DNA from: Macrocystis pyrifera | Taxonomy: Eukaryota > Sar > Phaeophyceae > Laminariales > Laminariaceae | Reading direction: 5' to 3' | DNA length: 64,000 bases | Assembly (NCBI GenBank): GCA_031763025.1 | Contig: JASSKH010000023.1 | Location: 2,108,001-2,172,000 of the forward strand | In this document: piece by piece, positions 1 through 13,200 of the stretch | How the letters are laid out: each line of letters starts with the position of its first letter | Position numbering within the stretch: position 1 is the first letter of the stretch | Notes under the pieces: model-generated | The model's database searches: none | What the model was told of the DNA's origin: nothing | The model's input: the letters and a program-made list of their open reading frames with translations, nothing else | Translations under genes and position numbers: made by a program

Positions 1-515
1 GATCTGCTTTTCTCCCTTTTTTCTGCAAATGTGTTCTGTGTTTGCGCTTTGGTCTTCTGGCTGGTATCTGGTATCCGGTAGGAGCCTGCGGCGGAAGCCA
101 GAGTGCACTGCGAGCTGGAGGTCTTTTCAAGCGGCCAAGCGGACGGGAACGTCATCAGGTGCTGCTCCCTTATCTCCATGAGACATGACCGTAGAACATA
201 AACGTAGCATTTTTTGCAAGGCTAGGTTTAGCACGGCACTTGGAAGTATATACAGTACTATCGGGTACTCGGGTGCCACAATCTGTTTTGTGTTGACGCA
301 TCTTACATAGGTTCGTACCACTCTGTGGTCCAGGTGTTTTTTACGGAGGGATTCCTCGACTGAAGCGGTGTATACCCAACCATTGTATCGCTGGAATAGC
401 AGTTGAGTTCTACACATTGTTTCGGTATATACCCATAGGCCATGGCGTAGCTCATTTGGTTGCAATCTCATTTTTTTCTCAAGGTTAGGTTTTGGGTGGG
501 GTATAGTAAGAGTAG

Positions 516-624
516 TATTACGGGGGACCATAGTAAATAGGACGAAATATTGTTAGTAAAAATAGGTAAAAATACAGGTTTTTATGTATACCCTAGGTCC
601 TATTAACTACGGACCCCAGTAATA
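516..624. mobile_element. MITE, 109 bp family, copy 1
   Basis: Starts TATTACGGGGGACCATAG and ends in the inverse CGGACCCCAGTAATA, with AT-rich interior. It matches the copies at 4729-4946 and 33922-34030. It is short, non-coding and has terminal inverted repeats, as expected of a miniature inverted-repeat transposable element with TA-type target preference. Its right end has a few mismatches. Confidence 0.7.
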
Positions 625-837
625 GTACTTACTATTAATACTAATAGTACTATTAGTTGAGAGCTTCTGAAGTGAGGACCCTCAGAAGGCAAATCAGGTG
701 CACCCCTGTCGTAGCATGCATCTGTTGGTCATGCGGGAACGATAGCCGGGTTCCCCAAGAGCATAGTGTAGACGAAGTATCCTATATACTAAGTAAACCC
801 TTCACACCCTGGACACAGGTCATGAGCTACAGATCGT

Positions 838-980
838 GTAGTTCCTCACCTTCCGTTGTCAGCAGTTGTGGAGGATCTGCATAGTACGTATCCAACCCAG
901 GTGCTAGATCATGGAGATTTTTCGGCTCCCACCCGGCAACAGGAAAGTGTACCTGTCCGAGGTGTGATTCCCTACCAGCT
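838..980. repeat. Dispersed 230 bp AGATC-rich repeat, degenerate copy
   Basis: Shares the string GTAGTTCCTCACC, then GGATCTGCATAGTA, CCAACCCAGG, CTAGATCATG and the end GTCCGAGGTGTG with copies at 3260-3535 and 52650-52905. The open frame at 856-1095 lies largely in this repeat and is not a gene. Confidence 0.6.
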
Positions 981-1650
981 CTTTGCAGCTCTGGCTGGTC
1001 ACATGGTGATTCGGGATGCTGCAGCACACAATACTTTTGTGCTGTCCGGGGATTCGACTTCCTCTGTTGGCCACGTTCGCCATTTGCTGTTTTAGATATA
1101 ACCGATCTAAAGAGGAGAATCACCGAAGCAGCTCGGACATGTGGGATCGGCGTCCCTTACCACCACTTCCCGACAGCTGTGCCTTCACCGGCCTTGAGTT
1201 GTTTTGTCCCAACCCTATATATAGGAAGAGTGGAAATAGTTGGCGAATTGTTTTGAGATGGTAGTCGCTCTCCATGAAACTTAAGAACATAACAAACAGG
1301 AAACAGCAGGCCAATGTCGCGAAAGGAGGAAACATGATGAGTCAATTGCTTCTGATAGGGGATTTTATATGCTGCCCACGGTCAGCACGTAGCAAACAAG
1401 CGCTGCTGCTGCCAGCAGGAGGTGCTCGGTTGTGTATTGTTTCGCTCCCGGTGTCTTGCGTGCTCCGCGCTTCCCGAAAAAAAAAACGACTGGGCTGTGG
1501 GGAACCTATACCTGTATACCTGTAGGCAGGGCAATGCCGATTCACACCTCTAGGCAGACGGTCGTTACGCGATCTGTTGGCGATCAACATTGAACAAAAC
1601 ACCAAACACCCTCCTGTTGCGAATCGTCGGCGCTCTTGACACTCATGCAG

Positions 1651-4236
1651 GATGTTGGTTCGGGGAGAAGATCGGAGTTGCAACGAGCAAGGTGTGCACG
1701 TCCTAGTGCTGGCGGAGACTCTGGACGCCGAAGGCATGGTCTCCAAGGCGTTCGCTACCCACGAGTCCTCGCACGCCGCCATTGGTCTCGCTGAGTATCT
1801 CGATACTGTGCCGCGGGGCCGTACGGTGAGTTGGAGGGCATGAAAGTACATGTGTCAGCTTTCGCATGAGAGTACTTACGTACGTACCTATGTGAAGTGA
1901 CACCAAGATTAGTTCTATATTTGGAATGAAATACCAACTACCGGTATGCAACAATCGGTGTAGTGCGGGGTCTCGGGAGATTCCATGTTACGAGCCTTCC
2001 CCCGTCTTGGGGGATGCGACAGCCTACTCGAATCGTTCCCAGGGTGCAATCTACAACCAAGTACTCGATCACCGCTGTGTAATACGGCACGAATTGACAC
2101 ACGACACTTAATTTTTACTCGTGGACATATGGTGAGCTTGAGCCTCTTTTTTGCTACTATCTGCAGTCCGTCAAATTCTACCCTGTAGTTTGTCCCCCAA
2201 ACGGCGTTTGGACTCAAGTCCCACAAGGGTTAAACCATAATACTACTGCCCATCCGCCGGAGGATGAAACGTTAAAAGCGACGAGGAGCGTAACAAAAAA
2301 AACGATTCGCACGTATCATACGGCTTATCCGACTAACCCTGTCCAGATTCAAGATCAACTATCTGGCGGCTATAGCGCACAGCATGCATGCGTCCGCCTG
2401 ACGGTACCATGGTTGGACGCGCGCTCGTGCGACCGGAATGAGCCTGTGGGATTGGCGGATGTGTACCTACAGTACTACCCCAGACCAGATCTCAAGTGCG
2501 TCTTGTTTTGTTCTTCGATCGCAGCCGTAACTAGCCGCCGCCCTCGTGTGCCTGTATGCACCTGTCTACCGGCCGCTTTTTTTCGTAATGGTCCGTTGAG
2601 TTCATCGATTTTTTTTGCTTTTACTGTCCAAGATATCGACTGACAACATCGGTATTTCAATTTACGCCTACCACCATTTCACGGACGATCGTAACGCTGA
2701 CAACGCCTTACAATATACCCAACGCTGGTGCCCCTAAGGTGGCAATGCTTGTTATGTTTAAAACGTCTCTGACTACTCGCACTTAGTTCATTACGCGATG
2801 AACCTCACACCCGATATATGATACGAGCATCTCGAGCGCGCCATGCCTCGTCGGAACCCTTTTTTTCTTTCTTGTTATTTACCTTTCCTTGTTCTTTCCG
2901 CTGATTTTCCTGTGTTTTCCCCGTCTCCCTTTTCTTTATCAGGTGCTGGTCGCGGGCTCGGAGGGTTTCTCCAAAAATCTGAATGTCGCCGCAAAAAGAG
3001 CGCTGGTGTCGTTGGGGGCTGTAAATGAAGAGACTACCACGCTCGGCGAGCGCAACGTATTCGTCATGATAGGCAGGAAGGGCGCTAAGCCTGGCTCCGT
3101 ACCTCAGGTATACACACATATAACTTTGTAGATCATTAAAATAGACAGTCTTGACCACTCACTGCAAAAGTGATCAGATTCCGTCTAATTTGCCCACCGC
3201 AACGTAGTGTAGGTGTAGGGGTAAGAAGGGCGATCGTAGGTGTTTCCACACCTCGAACGAATAGATCATGATCTATCTATCTGATCTATCTGCTGTAAAT
3301 GATATAGTTCCTCACCCGCTATCGTGAGAGGTTATGCAAGATCTGCATATAATTTATGCTGCTCCAACCCAGGGAACAAGTGCTACTGTAGACCGTGCAG
3401 ATTATGCGGGCCCCACCCGCCAACATGAGCTAGATGATACAGATCGTGCAAGATCGGAATAAGTCTGCCTTGAAAGGTCTAATGTAAGTCATGAAGCAGA
3501 AATCGGTTATCTGCCCGAGGTGTGAACTGTTCCCTATTTGATAGACTAAACGACTATTGGATCAGCTTTTAACAGGATGGGGGCACATACGCCCGCCGCC
3601 GAAGGGTTGGTCTATTCCAACGGTGCGGGTATATATGGCAAGCGTTTTCTTACGTCGTCAGTTTTCGTAGCTCCATACCTCAGCTATGAACAGGGTATTT
3701 ACGTACCTGTTCGATCTTCACCTCTTGACTACAATAGCTTTTCTCCGGTTGCTGGTCAGATTTGAAGATGTTCTGTTTTTGAATGTTCGGTTGCGAGCTT
3801 TTTTAGGTTGTCGTTTCAGAATTTTCACCGAAAACTGGAGGAGTGTTTGCTTGGTGCAGCAAAAACCTCAATCGCAACTTGTTGAGCTCTTTGCATAGTC
3901 AGTGTTGTTAATAGATACACAGTATATTTGCTGCGTTCACAACAACATTTTGTTCAGAGATCTATGATTGGCTCTGCTTTGTTGTTCGCATTTTTTATGT
4001 CTGCGTTTGGTTTTGTTCGGATATGGCTTCTGTATTGTTGTATCTCAGGTACCAGCTCAAGGACTCAAATAAGAAATGACAGGCAAGAAACGGCTGGATT
4101 ATGTTGAAGGGCAGCTATTTGTGAACGTGCGCTTCACCCCCCCCCCCCTCCCGTCGCTTGTTGCCATCAGGTTGTGCAGCTGGCAAGATATGGCTCCGCC
4201 TGCGCTATTGTGAGGCAACGCCTACCTGCACCAGTG
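1651..4236 (+). CDS. Exons 1-3: ILEI/FAM3-like domain
   Basis: Three exons (1651-1825, 2943-3107, 4171-4236) join in phase 0 and together encode about 120 residues matching the ILEI (FAM3, interleukin-like EMT inducer) fold. The opening strand reads GVHVLVLAETLDAEG, followed by F-A-T-H, a helix ending YLDTVPRGRTVLVAGSEG, then AAKRALVSLGA, and the closing core NVFVMIGRKGAKPGS. This follows the family order: G-(I/V)-x-V-V-V-L, F-D-T, L-x-x-V-x-x-G-R-x-V, D-E-G-S, A-x-x-x-L-x-x-L-G, and F-V-G-R-K-G. The family occurs in secreted FAM3 cytokines, POMGNT1 and CEMIP, where it is a small alpha/beta, possibly carbohydrate-binding fold. Here it is buried in a much larger protein. The first base of exon 1 completes a codon begun upstream, so the gene starts before this point. 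Confidence 0.8.
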
Positions 4237-7200
4237 GTGAGTAATGCCGACACATCTACAGTAATATATAACCGATCCGTTCCCAAACTTAAGACAGTTA
4301 CACTACTGTTCACGAACATAACCTGAAGTACTCACCTATAGTAGCACTACAGTAGTATTGGTACGTACAAGGTGGTAGTAAGTGAGAGCTTTGTGTCTTA
4401 TCAGATAAGCGAGGTAACGCCCAAGGTGACATATATCGAAGAAGCCGAGTCCAAAGCCAATCTTCATGTATGTTCCCCTATAAAAACCAAAGCAAAAACT
4501 TGTGTACTTACTATACCAACTACCTACTTCCGTAGTGGTATCGCATTGTCTGCAGCAGATTCGGGTAATGGTTTTATTTTTGTTTCACTCTACACATGGA
4601 CGCCATGTTGTGCACTCACCCAAAAAATCGGATCGCCATTTCATCATATATGATTTAGATTTTTCGGGGGAGATGGAATTTGACTTTTTATTTTCTGCGC
4701 GATACTATTAATAGTTTACTTATACTACTATTACGGGGGTCTATAGTTAACAGGACCTATGGCATACATAAAAACCTATATATTTAGGCATTTTTACCAA
4801 CAATATTTGGTCCTGTTTACTATGGTCCCCCGTAATAATATGACGGGGGTCCATAGTTAATGGAACCTATGGTGTACATAAAAACCTATATATTTACCTA
4901 TTTTACTAACAAAATTTGGTCCCGTTAACTATGGACCCCCGTAATAGTATAATTCATGTTTGCTGGGCGGAAGCTGTGTGACACGGCTCTTGCGCATATA
5001 CTTTCCGGGTGAGATTTGTATTGTGTACCTCTTGCACATAATCTCATAACACCAATCGTAGGGCCTACCAGGTAGATGATATCCTACCAGGTAGATGATA
5101 TCCTACCAGGTAGATGCTCTAGGTGCTGTAGATGCTGTAGATGCTGTAGATGCTCTACATCGTGATATTTATATGTCCGATGTGGGAAATAAATATTGTC
5201 AGTAAAGAACGTCTAACCTGTCCCTAGTCCCCCCCGGCGACAATTTCATGACGGAAAAAAGGTTGATCTTGTGGACACCGCCGCAGCACCATGAGTCTTG
5301 AGAAGGGCACCCACGTTTTCGGGGACGAAGTACTTGGAATAAGTGTAGGACGATGTTTGCACTGGTGAAGGGTTAATTTCACCACAGTTCGGGGAGGTAT
5401 TGCAATACACGGGTGTATACGGCATCCCAGTTTCCACAATAAAACACCGCCGTCCCTCTATATTTTCTTCCCTTGTCCCATCTCCCTTTACTCTGATGTC
5501 GCATGCTTAAAGGCGCCCATGTGCGTGGACGTATCCAAAGAGACCCTCGACAGCTTGATCGCGCTTGTTCTCAAGCATAGGTCGGTTCTCCTTCAGGAAC
5601 CGGAGGCATCGCGAAAAAAGTCATCCGCGGCAAATGATACTGAGGCGGTCGATTTGAAGACTTTGGCAAGCGGCGAGCCTTGTCATTATGTGGAGCAGAG
5701 AGAGCTGGACGCGGTGGTGGTGCTGTCAGCCTTGAACATGCTGACGAATCAGATGTTTCAGCTTCTTCGAGGCTCTACTCGTGCTGCGGTGAGGGCTTAG
5801 ACGCGTGTATGAACTAGAAATCTTCACCACTGCGAAGCTTATCCGTCACTAATTCCGAGTAGCTCGTCGCCATATAAAGTGTGTGCACTCGTAAAGGGGT
5901 CAAGGTGTGGTACTCCGTCTGTTGGCTCGTTTCACTAGGAATCGTAGTAGACGTGAGCGTTCGTCAAGTAATAACAGCGCAAGCAATACCCGCCCCTGGC
6001 TGACTGAAGCGTTGCTCTATTTGCGCCGAGTGGGGCTATCGCTACCGCTCTGGTAGGTGGAAGGCCGAAGCTGATATATAAAACTAGCACACCTTTGGTT
6101 GGATGCGCACCATCGACGAAGTTTGTTAAACCTGTTAGATCGTCGGCCGAAACCAGGCAGATCGACAGGCTCGTCCTTCTTGCTATGCTACGTACGAGTA
6201 TTCAAGATGTATACCTATTTATTTTTCCGACGCGGCAACCCTTTGGATGACAAACACCGGATTTTCCACCCAATCAAGCATTTCCTTGCATAAAAAATTG
6301 GCCAATAGGAAAAGTGTGGGTAAGAAACGCGTTTCTCTCGCTCTCTCCCTCCGTGGTGCTGTTCCCATCAATAGGCACTGGCTTTGCTTTCTCCGGAGCA
6401 ACTTTCCTCCCTTCAAGCCCTACTGGTTGCCGTGATCGACCAGCCCCAACCCATCCTCGGACATCGATGCCCAACTCCATCATCCTTGGACGTCAGCCCG
6501 CGATTCCAACCTCCTACCGTGTTGACTCACAATCAGGACAGTGAGCCGGCAGGACGCCAGCATAACGGCGCAGAGACCTTACAATTGGAATTGCCGCAGC
6601 CCCCGGCCTTAGTCGTTACCGGGTCTGATGCCGAACCGAACCCCGGGCCTGAGGAGGGGGGGGGGGTAACGCCGTCCGTAAGGTTTCGTGCACGGGCGTT
6701 AGGACTTCATCAGATTCATCTAAGACGGACATGGGTGGGATGGTAGGGGCAGGGGGTTCTGGGATGGTGGCGGTGGAGACGGCTAGGAGGGGTTTGCTGC
6801 AGACGGCGTGCCTTCGGCTGTTTGTGACGGTGATGGACCTCTTTTTCGCCTCGAGCGCAGAGAGGTGTAATCTGCTGGCAAGATATCTGTCCAGGTTCCT
6901 CAGGTGATTGAAACATTGCTGTCGATACGTCCGTTGCGGCGGTCGTGTGGTGAGTGTCGAGTGTAGGCTATAAGGGTTATGTACGGATGCCGTTGACGTC
7001 AAAAGAACGCCGCGTGTTCATTCGTGTCTCGTGCCGAAGCGCCTCCAGCATGTTTTCTGCCTATCTTGGAGCATGCCTCGAGGATCAGTACAAACGTAAT
7101 ACCCCCCCCCCCCCCCCCGCGACCATTTACCCCTCCCCCCTTTTTTTGGCGGTTACCACGGCTGGCGGTCGAGTTAGATCATGTTTGTGCGGGGAGAACC

Positions 7201-10200
7201 TTTACTCCGCACAAGGGGGACGATCGTTATCACGTGGTGTGTATATGGCGAGGCACCCACGAGGCAGTTACATAGTAAACCCATTGCTGTCTCTGGAAGT
7301 GGCCACACCATAAATTAAGTAATTCTTTATTGATGCTGTCATCCGCATGCAAGAAAATCCGCCTCTAAAGCAGTTCTTGGTAGGATGCAGCTCACCCTTC
7401 ATGCGACTCGCCCCACACCTCACGGCGCTTCACGCTTGGTGCAAGTAATGTCTGCCTGGTCGGTGAAAACCCGACGTGCTCCGTCCCGGCATTGTAGGGA
7501 TGCCAGGGTCTATGGTCATACGGCTACGACCATGCATGATAATGAGTACACTTCTCCCCCCTCTTGGAGCTGTCATCCATATGCAAGTCCGCCTCACAAA
7601 CGGTTCTTGGTGGGATGCAGCTCGCCCTTCATGCGACTCGCCGGAGACCTCACGACGCTTCGCGCTTGATGCAAACAATGTCTGCCTTGTCGGTGAAAAT
7701 CCAACATGCTCCGTCCCGGCATTGTAGAGATGCGAGGGTCTTATGGTCGTACGACTACGGCCGTGCATGAGGTCGAGCACATATCTCCTATCGAGTATCC
7801 CCCCCCAGCCAACCGCCCCCCTGCCCCCCCTATCCTTTGCGTGGTCGGTGAAAACCCGACATGCTCCGTCCCAGTATTGTAGGGTTGCGAAGGTCTGTCG
7901 TCATACAACTACGGCCGTGCATCATGACATGAGTAAACGCCCCCCCCTCCGCCATTTACCACCTCACGCCCAGCCCAGCGGGAAAGGCATGCTATAGCAA
8001 TCGGGAAGTAAACGTTTGTTTAACGCCATGTATATATACTATTGCACCGCAATCAAACTCGAGCCCCCCGACGCCCTGCCTTCGCCCTGCTGGCTTTTCT
8101 TTGTGAAAAAAATCGTGAAATGTTCGTGAATAGCGGCGATGATAACCTGAACTTCAAGGCCTGAACTCGACCCCTCCAACGCCAATGCCCTTTCGCCCTC
8201 TTGCTGCTTGTTCGTGAACCAAAAAAGTGACAACCTGAGCCCTGCGCGAGAGACCGTCCTCGCGCTGCTACTGGGCCGCATGTCCGACCCCAATCAGCTG
8301 GTGGAGCTCGTCGTTACTGCAAGGCATCACAATCGACAACCAGGACGCCTCTCAACAACGACGGCAACGCTGCGGAGGTTAATCCTTTCATCATTCCGTC
8401 ACCTGAATCGGCACAAGATGCCCCCTCTCCCACCAGCGGGAATGCTTCGTTCGGTGGCACGGGTGTTGCAAGCGCAGCGGCAGCGGCAGCAGTTCCCGCT
8501 CCATCGGCGATCGAACTGCAATCCCTTCTGCTTGCTGTCGCTACCGCCGAAGGAGTTTCCAAGATTCAGGCGTTACGGCAGCGGGGTGGTCGCAGTGGGG
8601 GTGCTGGGGATAGACCCAGGGGCGCTGAGAGCGGAGGAAAGGGCGACGATGCGGCGGAGAGGGGAGTGCGGGGGGCCGCGATGGAGATGCTGGAGCGGCT
8701 GACCAATCAGCTTATCAGCACGTGCGTTGTTTCCCATCTTCTTGTCGCCTCGGGTGCGCTTGTGATCCACGCTGTGCTTTGAACGGGAAACGCTTGCTTG
8801 CTCGGTTTCACTTGGGGGTTGTTGCGTGTCCGTTCCGTTGCGTATCGATAAATTTTCTTCCTAGAAAAGACTACCACAACACAAGGGAGGCTGCCAGTGA
8901 CTTATGTTTCGAAACGCATGCAGTTCAATACGAGCGTATTGTTACCATGTTAGGAATATCATGGAACACACCGCTGAACCACGGAACCCCGTTTTTTTTT
9001 CGTGCTGCAGCGGCAGCGTGTCGTTGGCGGTAGATCGACAGCGCTGGATAGGTTGCACCCGCCCATCCGGGCGTTCTTCGGGCACTTCGCTATCTCCTAA
9101 GGAAAACAGGACCCGGACAGCTCTGCAACTATTGATGCCGGTAGCGTACAGTGCTTGTGTGGGTTTGACGCCAACAACGTTGTGTTCTACAACCGAATTA
9201 TTATTGACACACGACACAGGTGTGGAAGGAAATGTGGTGAGCTCAAAATGATTATTTTCACCCGATAGAAAAAATAAATAAGAGTAAAGTAATGAGCGCG
9301 GTCGTGCGAGCTGAGGGCGTCTCTCCTCATCTGGGTTGCCTCGCTTGCTTCTCGCTTTATTTGGCATGGCTCACTTGCCTCCGTTATTCTCGTATATCTT
9401 GCTTTCCTCACCATTTCTGGCTTGCGTGCCTCGCTTAACGTGGTGCGTCTTGTTTGCCTCTCTTTGTCTCGCCTGCACCTTGCTTCTCAGGGCGGCGTGC
9501 ATCGTCATGCAAGCCGACCTTGGAGTCCCCGATGAAGCTGCCGAGGAAGAAATAGACGCCTTCCTAAAGTCGGCGGGAATCGAACCTGTCCCCACCCCTT
9601 CAAGCGCCGGTAGGCCTAATGCCAACGCTATTCGCGGCCTCCACGGACTTGCACAGAAAGCCATTGTCAGCGGAGACATGAAAGCTGAAGACGTCAACGC
9701 CAATGCTATTCGCGCCCCCCCTGGCCGGGGACGGAAGGCCACTACCATCGGCGCCGACGTGGGAGCTGGCGACGGTAGAACCAATGCAATATGCCACCCC
9801 CCGGAACTTGCACGGAATTCCACTCCTGTTGGTGACGACGTGAAAGCTGGCGATGGCGTTACGCTTCTCGGGGATGCGACGAACGCGACCGCCGAAGGTG
9901 GCTTGGCCGATGGCGAAGCCGCGGCGGAGAAGGAGTTCGATAGGAGATGGCTTGGCACGGAGGTATCGGCGGCCAGCACCTTGGTCGTGCTCACGACGGC
10001 AATGTGCAGGTGAAAGGTTGCCGTAGAAAAAAGACGTGATGCTTAACTAGCACGCCCGTGCCGCAAGGTGCTACAAGGCTTATACTTAGCGTGGTGCTAG
10101 TATCAGTACGCAGTGTGAATTGGTTTCTCCCTTGTATGGTTTGGTTTGCAAGTAATACGGGATGATATACCACACCCCGTAGTACCGTTAACTTGCGCAC

Positions 10201-13200
10201 TGTGGTGCACGTATTGTTTTTGTGCTTGTTCTTAGTGCCAACGGGACGCTTTTAGCCTGTTTTTGTGACCACGTGCTAGATTTCAGGTAAACGAAATACC
10301 TGATACAGTGAGAACATCACCATCATATTCATCATCATCGTTATCAGCACCATGCATCATCGAGGAAAAGCTATGGTTCTATGGTAGCTTTTTTTTTGCC
10401 GGTGACTCCTGGTCCACGATTTGCCCGCGCTCAGAGCTCTCTTGAAGTTTGGGTCTTTTAGACTGACATGCTGCTGTTGCACGTACGCTTAAGGCGGGGG
10501 CATGGAGTATGTGTTCAGCGTGTCCGCCACCTTGCACCAAATCCACACAACTCCAAAATTGCAGGGTTTATCAGGGTATATAAAAAGAGAATCACCGGCT
10601 GTCTTCAACGCGATCTTGCGCTACTCGTCTGGATGTGTTCACTCAGGATCTTCCCCAATTCACTCTTGTACCCCCCCCGCCACCAGGTCGTGTGCGATGT
10701 TAGCTGCCGAAGCGGTGGAGACGGCTGATGCTACGGGCGAAGGTCTGGGCGACGGTAGAGGGACCCTCTCCCAAACGGTCGACCACCTCCTGGAGGTCAG
10801 AAATGCGTCTTGAAATACTACATTATGACGTTAGAAGGACCCGTTCCCAAGCAGTCGACTAGACCCTCCAGGAGGTCAGCAGAGCCTGTTGTAATAGTTG
10901 TTCGTTTCTTATTGTCAAGAGCAAGTAATCGTGCCATCGCAGGAGGAGTGCGGCTGAGCTGCCCACTAATGTTGTGCGTGTTTAGGCTCCGGCGATGTGC
11001 ACGCTTGACGCCTCTAGATTATTTGCATGTTCCCCGTGATCAAATTACACTCCACCCCGGTCCGCGATAATGCCTGCTATATTTCATGCACGTTGGCTGC
11101 TTTACAACCACCGTGCCTTGCCTTCTTCCTGTGAAAACGGAGAACCTCAGGAATCTCCTTTGGGGGCGCTTTTGCCTATGCTGGCTTCTTCCATCGCGTT
11201 ACTCGTCGATAAGCATGGCTCTACGATGCTGGTGAGTCTTAAACCATGGCCGATAGCGTCAGTGCTCGTCCTTTTTATGTAGTCTTCTGAAGAGCTGTAC
11301 TCTATAATCGTCTATCAATAGGCGGCCCATAGTAGTACGTAGTATTCAGCACCCACGATGGACCCAAGAAACAGGTATACCCCTACAGTATGTCTACGTA
11401 CCATATTGTGGTTCCGATTATTACTTTGTTGCCTCGTAATGGTCTAGGCGGGCATCGCGCAGATTTTTTCTCGGGTCCAGGGTTTAACATTGGTGATTGC
11501 CGAGGCAACTGGGTCTAATGGTTGGGCGATTTTGAGCACAGCTTGTTGTTTTTGTGCAAACGAGTTCAAATTGACACGCGAAACAGACTAGGAAGTGTGG
11601 TGGGCTTGCTCCTTTTCTTATTTGCTTATCGGGCGGAAGAAAAATGGACAAAAATCTGCAGCCCATCACATCACTATTCATCCGTTTTTTTCACCGAATA
11701 ACCTGCTACTATCCGTTGTCCGTCGATGTAGGGACTGCTGAGCCGTATGGCGCAAGAGGTTGCCGGGGTAATGGCTTGGGTTTCGGAGGTGCTGGAAAGG
11801 GTTCCCAGAGCTCGTTTGGCCGTGGCGAAAGGTACCAAGGGACCGAGCAAGATCGAAAAGTCTACGGTGAGTTCACCTCGCTGACGGCCGAAACGCTTGT
11901 TGTGCTGTATGGTACCTGGCCTTACTTGACTGGACATGTTCGGTCTACCAGGCTTGCTGTGCCGGGCGGCCTCATTGTAAGTGCGCAAAACGATTTTTAT
12001 AATACATCAACAGGGGTTAATAGGATTATACAGGTGTGAACCTGTTTATGGCTTTTGTTTTTTTTTTTTTTTTAGGAGACGATGTCGGAAAAACCGAGCA
12101 CAGCTAACGCTGTTGCCAACCGCACGGAACTAAGTTCCGCGGCAGTGCAATCCCATAAGTTCTATCTGCCGATATGTTTGAACGGTCGGATGTCTCTAAC
12201 TCGCCGTTCGTGTAATTCAGCGTGCTTATCGGCACGTGGCATCGACATCAGTACGCTGCTGTCGTCCTTATTGCCTCAACGTTCAACACCAAAGGTGAAA
12301 TGCCAACTATGATAGATAGGATTAACATGACAATTAATTTTGTTGTGGAGGCTTTGCTAACTCCCACCGGTTCGCTTAATTCACCAGATTCGTCCTCGTG
12401 GATCGAACGTGGTATCGTCGTTTTTAATAGTACGCTACTATACATGTCCCTGTCGTCTCAAATTTCAACAGCAAACATTTACACCCTCAAACATACTATG
12501 AATAGGATCATCAACCCGAGAAGTGGCTGTACTGTCAAGGCTAGTAGCCTCGATGCCCAAGTCAAACCGACCATAGTGGTGCGATGTTCCGTACATATCA
12601 TCTCGATGTTATGGTTTTACCATTATCGTGAACAAGAAAAAAACAAGGGTACAATGCCCAAATCCAAGTCAGACGTGGTGTGATATTCCGTATCATCTTG
12701 AAGTTGTGGTAACACCGTTATCACCATAGAACCATTAATTGGCATGGGATGTTTTGGTCATTCTGGAGTGCACATCCGTCCGTGCCTACTGCTCTAGGTC
12801 ATGGAGAGCAAGCACAACTACGAGTCGCTGACGAACGAGCTGCTGTTCCTGAGCATCAATGGTGCAAGTCGGATGGTGATCACGTTCGACGAGCGCTCTT
12901 CCACGGAAGACGGGTGAGTATTGCTGCAGCACCCCCCCAATTGTTTTTGTTTTTGTGTGGTAGCTGTTCCATAAGTGTTTCGATTAAAATGCTCCATCTT
13001 GTGACTCCGGGAATGGGTCGCCAGGAGGTTTCCTAGGCTTGACACAGCACTTTCGCTCTTCCCATATAGTTTATGATGTCGAAATGGTACCCAATCCCAT
13101 GCACCACGAAGTGTGTATCCTTCCGGCCTCCTGGGGGCGGATTGTGCGAGCGTTGCCGCGATTACTGTAGGTTGCGCATGGCCTTGCCACACTTGCAGTC

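Larger units (their letters stand above)
1..1650. other. Intron or upstream sequence without recognised gene
   Basis: Holds a 109 bp MITE (516-624) and a degenerate copy of the dispersed 230 bp repeat (838-980). The remaining open frames, including one of 134 codons on the minus strand at 127-531 that abuts the MITE, show no domain and are probably chance. Earlier exons of the giant gene are expected upstream of the window or, unseen, in this stretch. Confidence 0.5.

Noticed and set aside
127-531. 134-codon minus-strand open frame
   Set aside because: No domain or codon-bias signal, it overlaps the edge of a MITE, and it has no splice partners. Probably chance.
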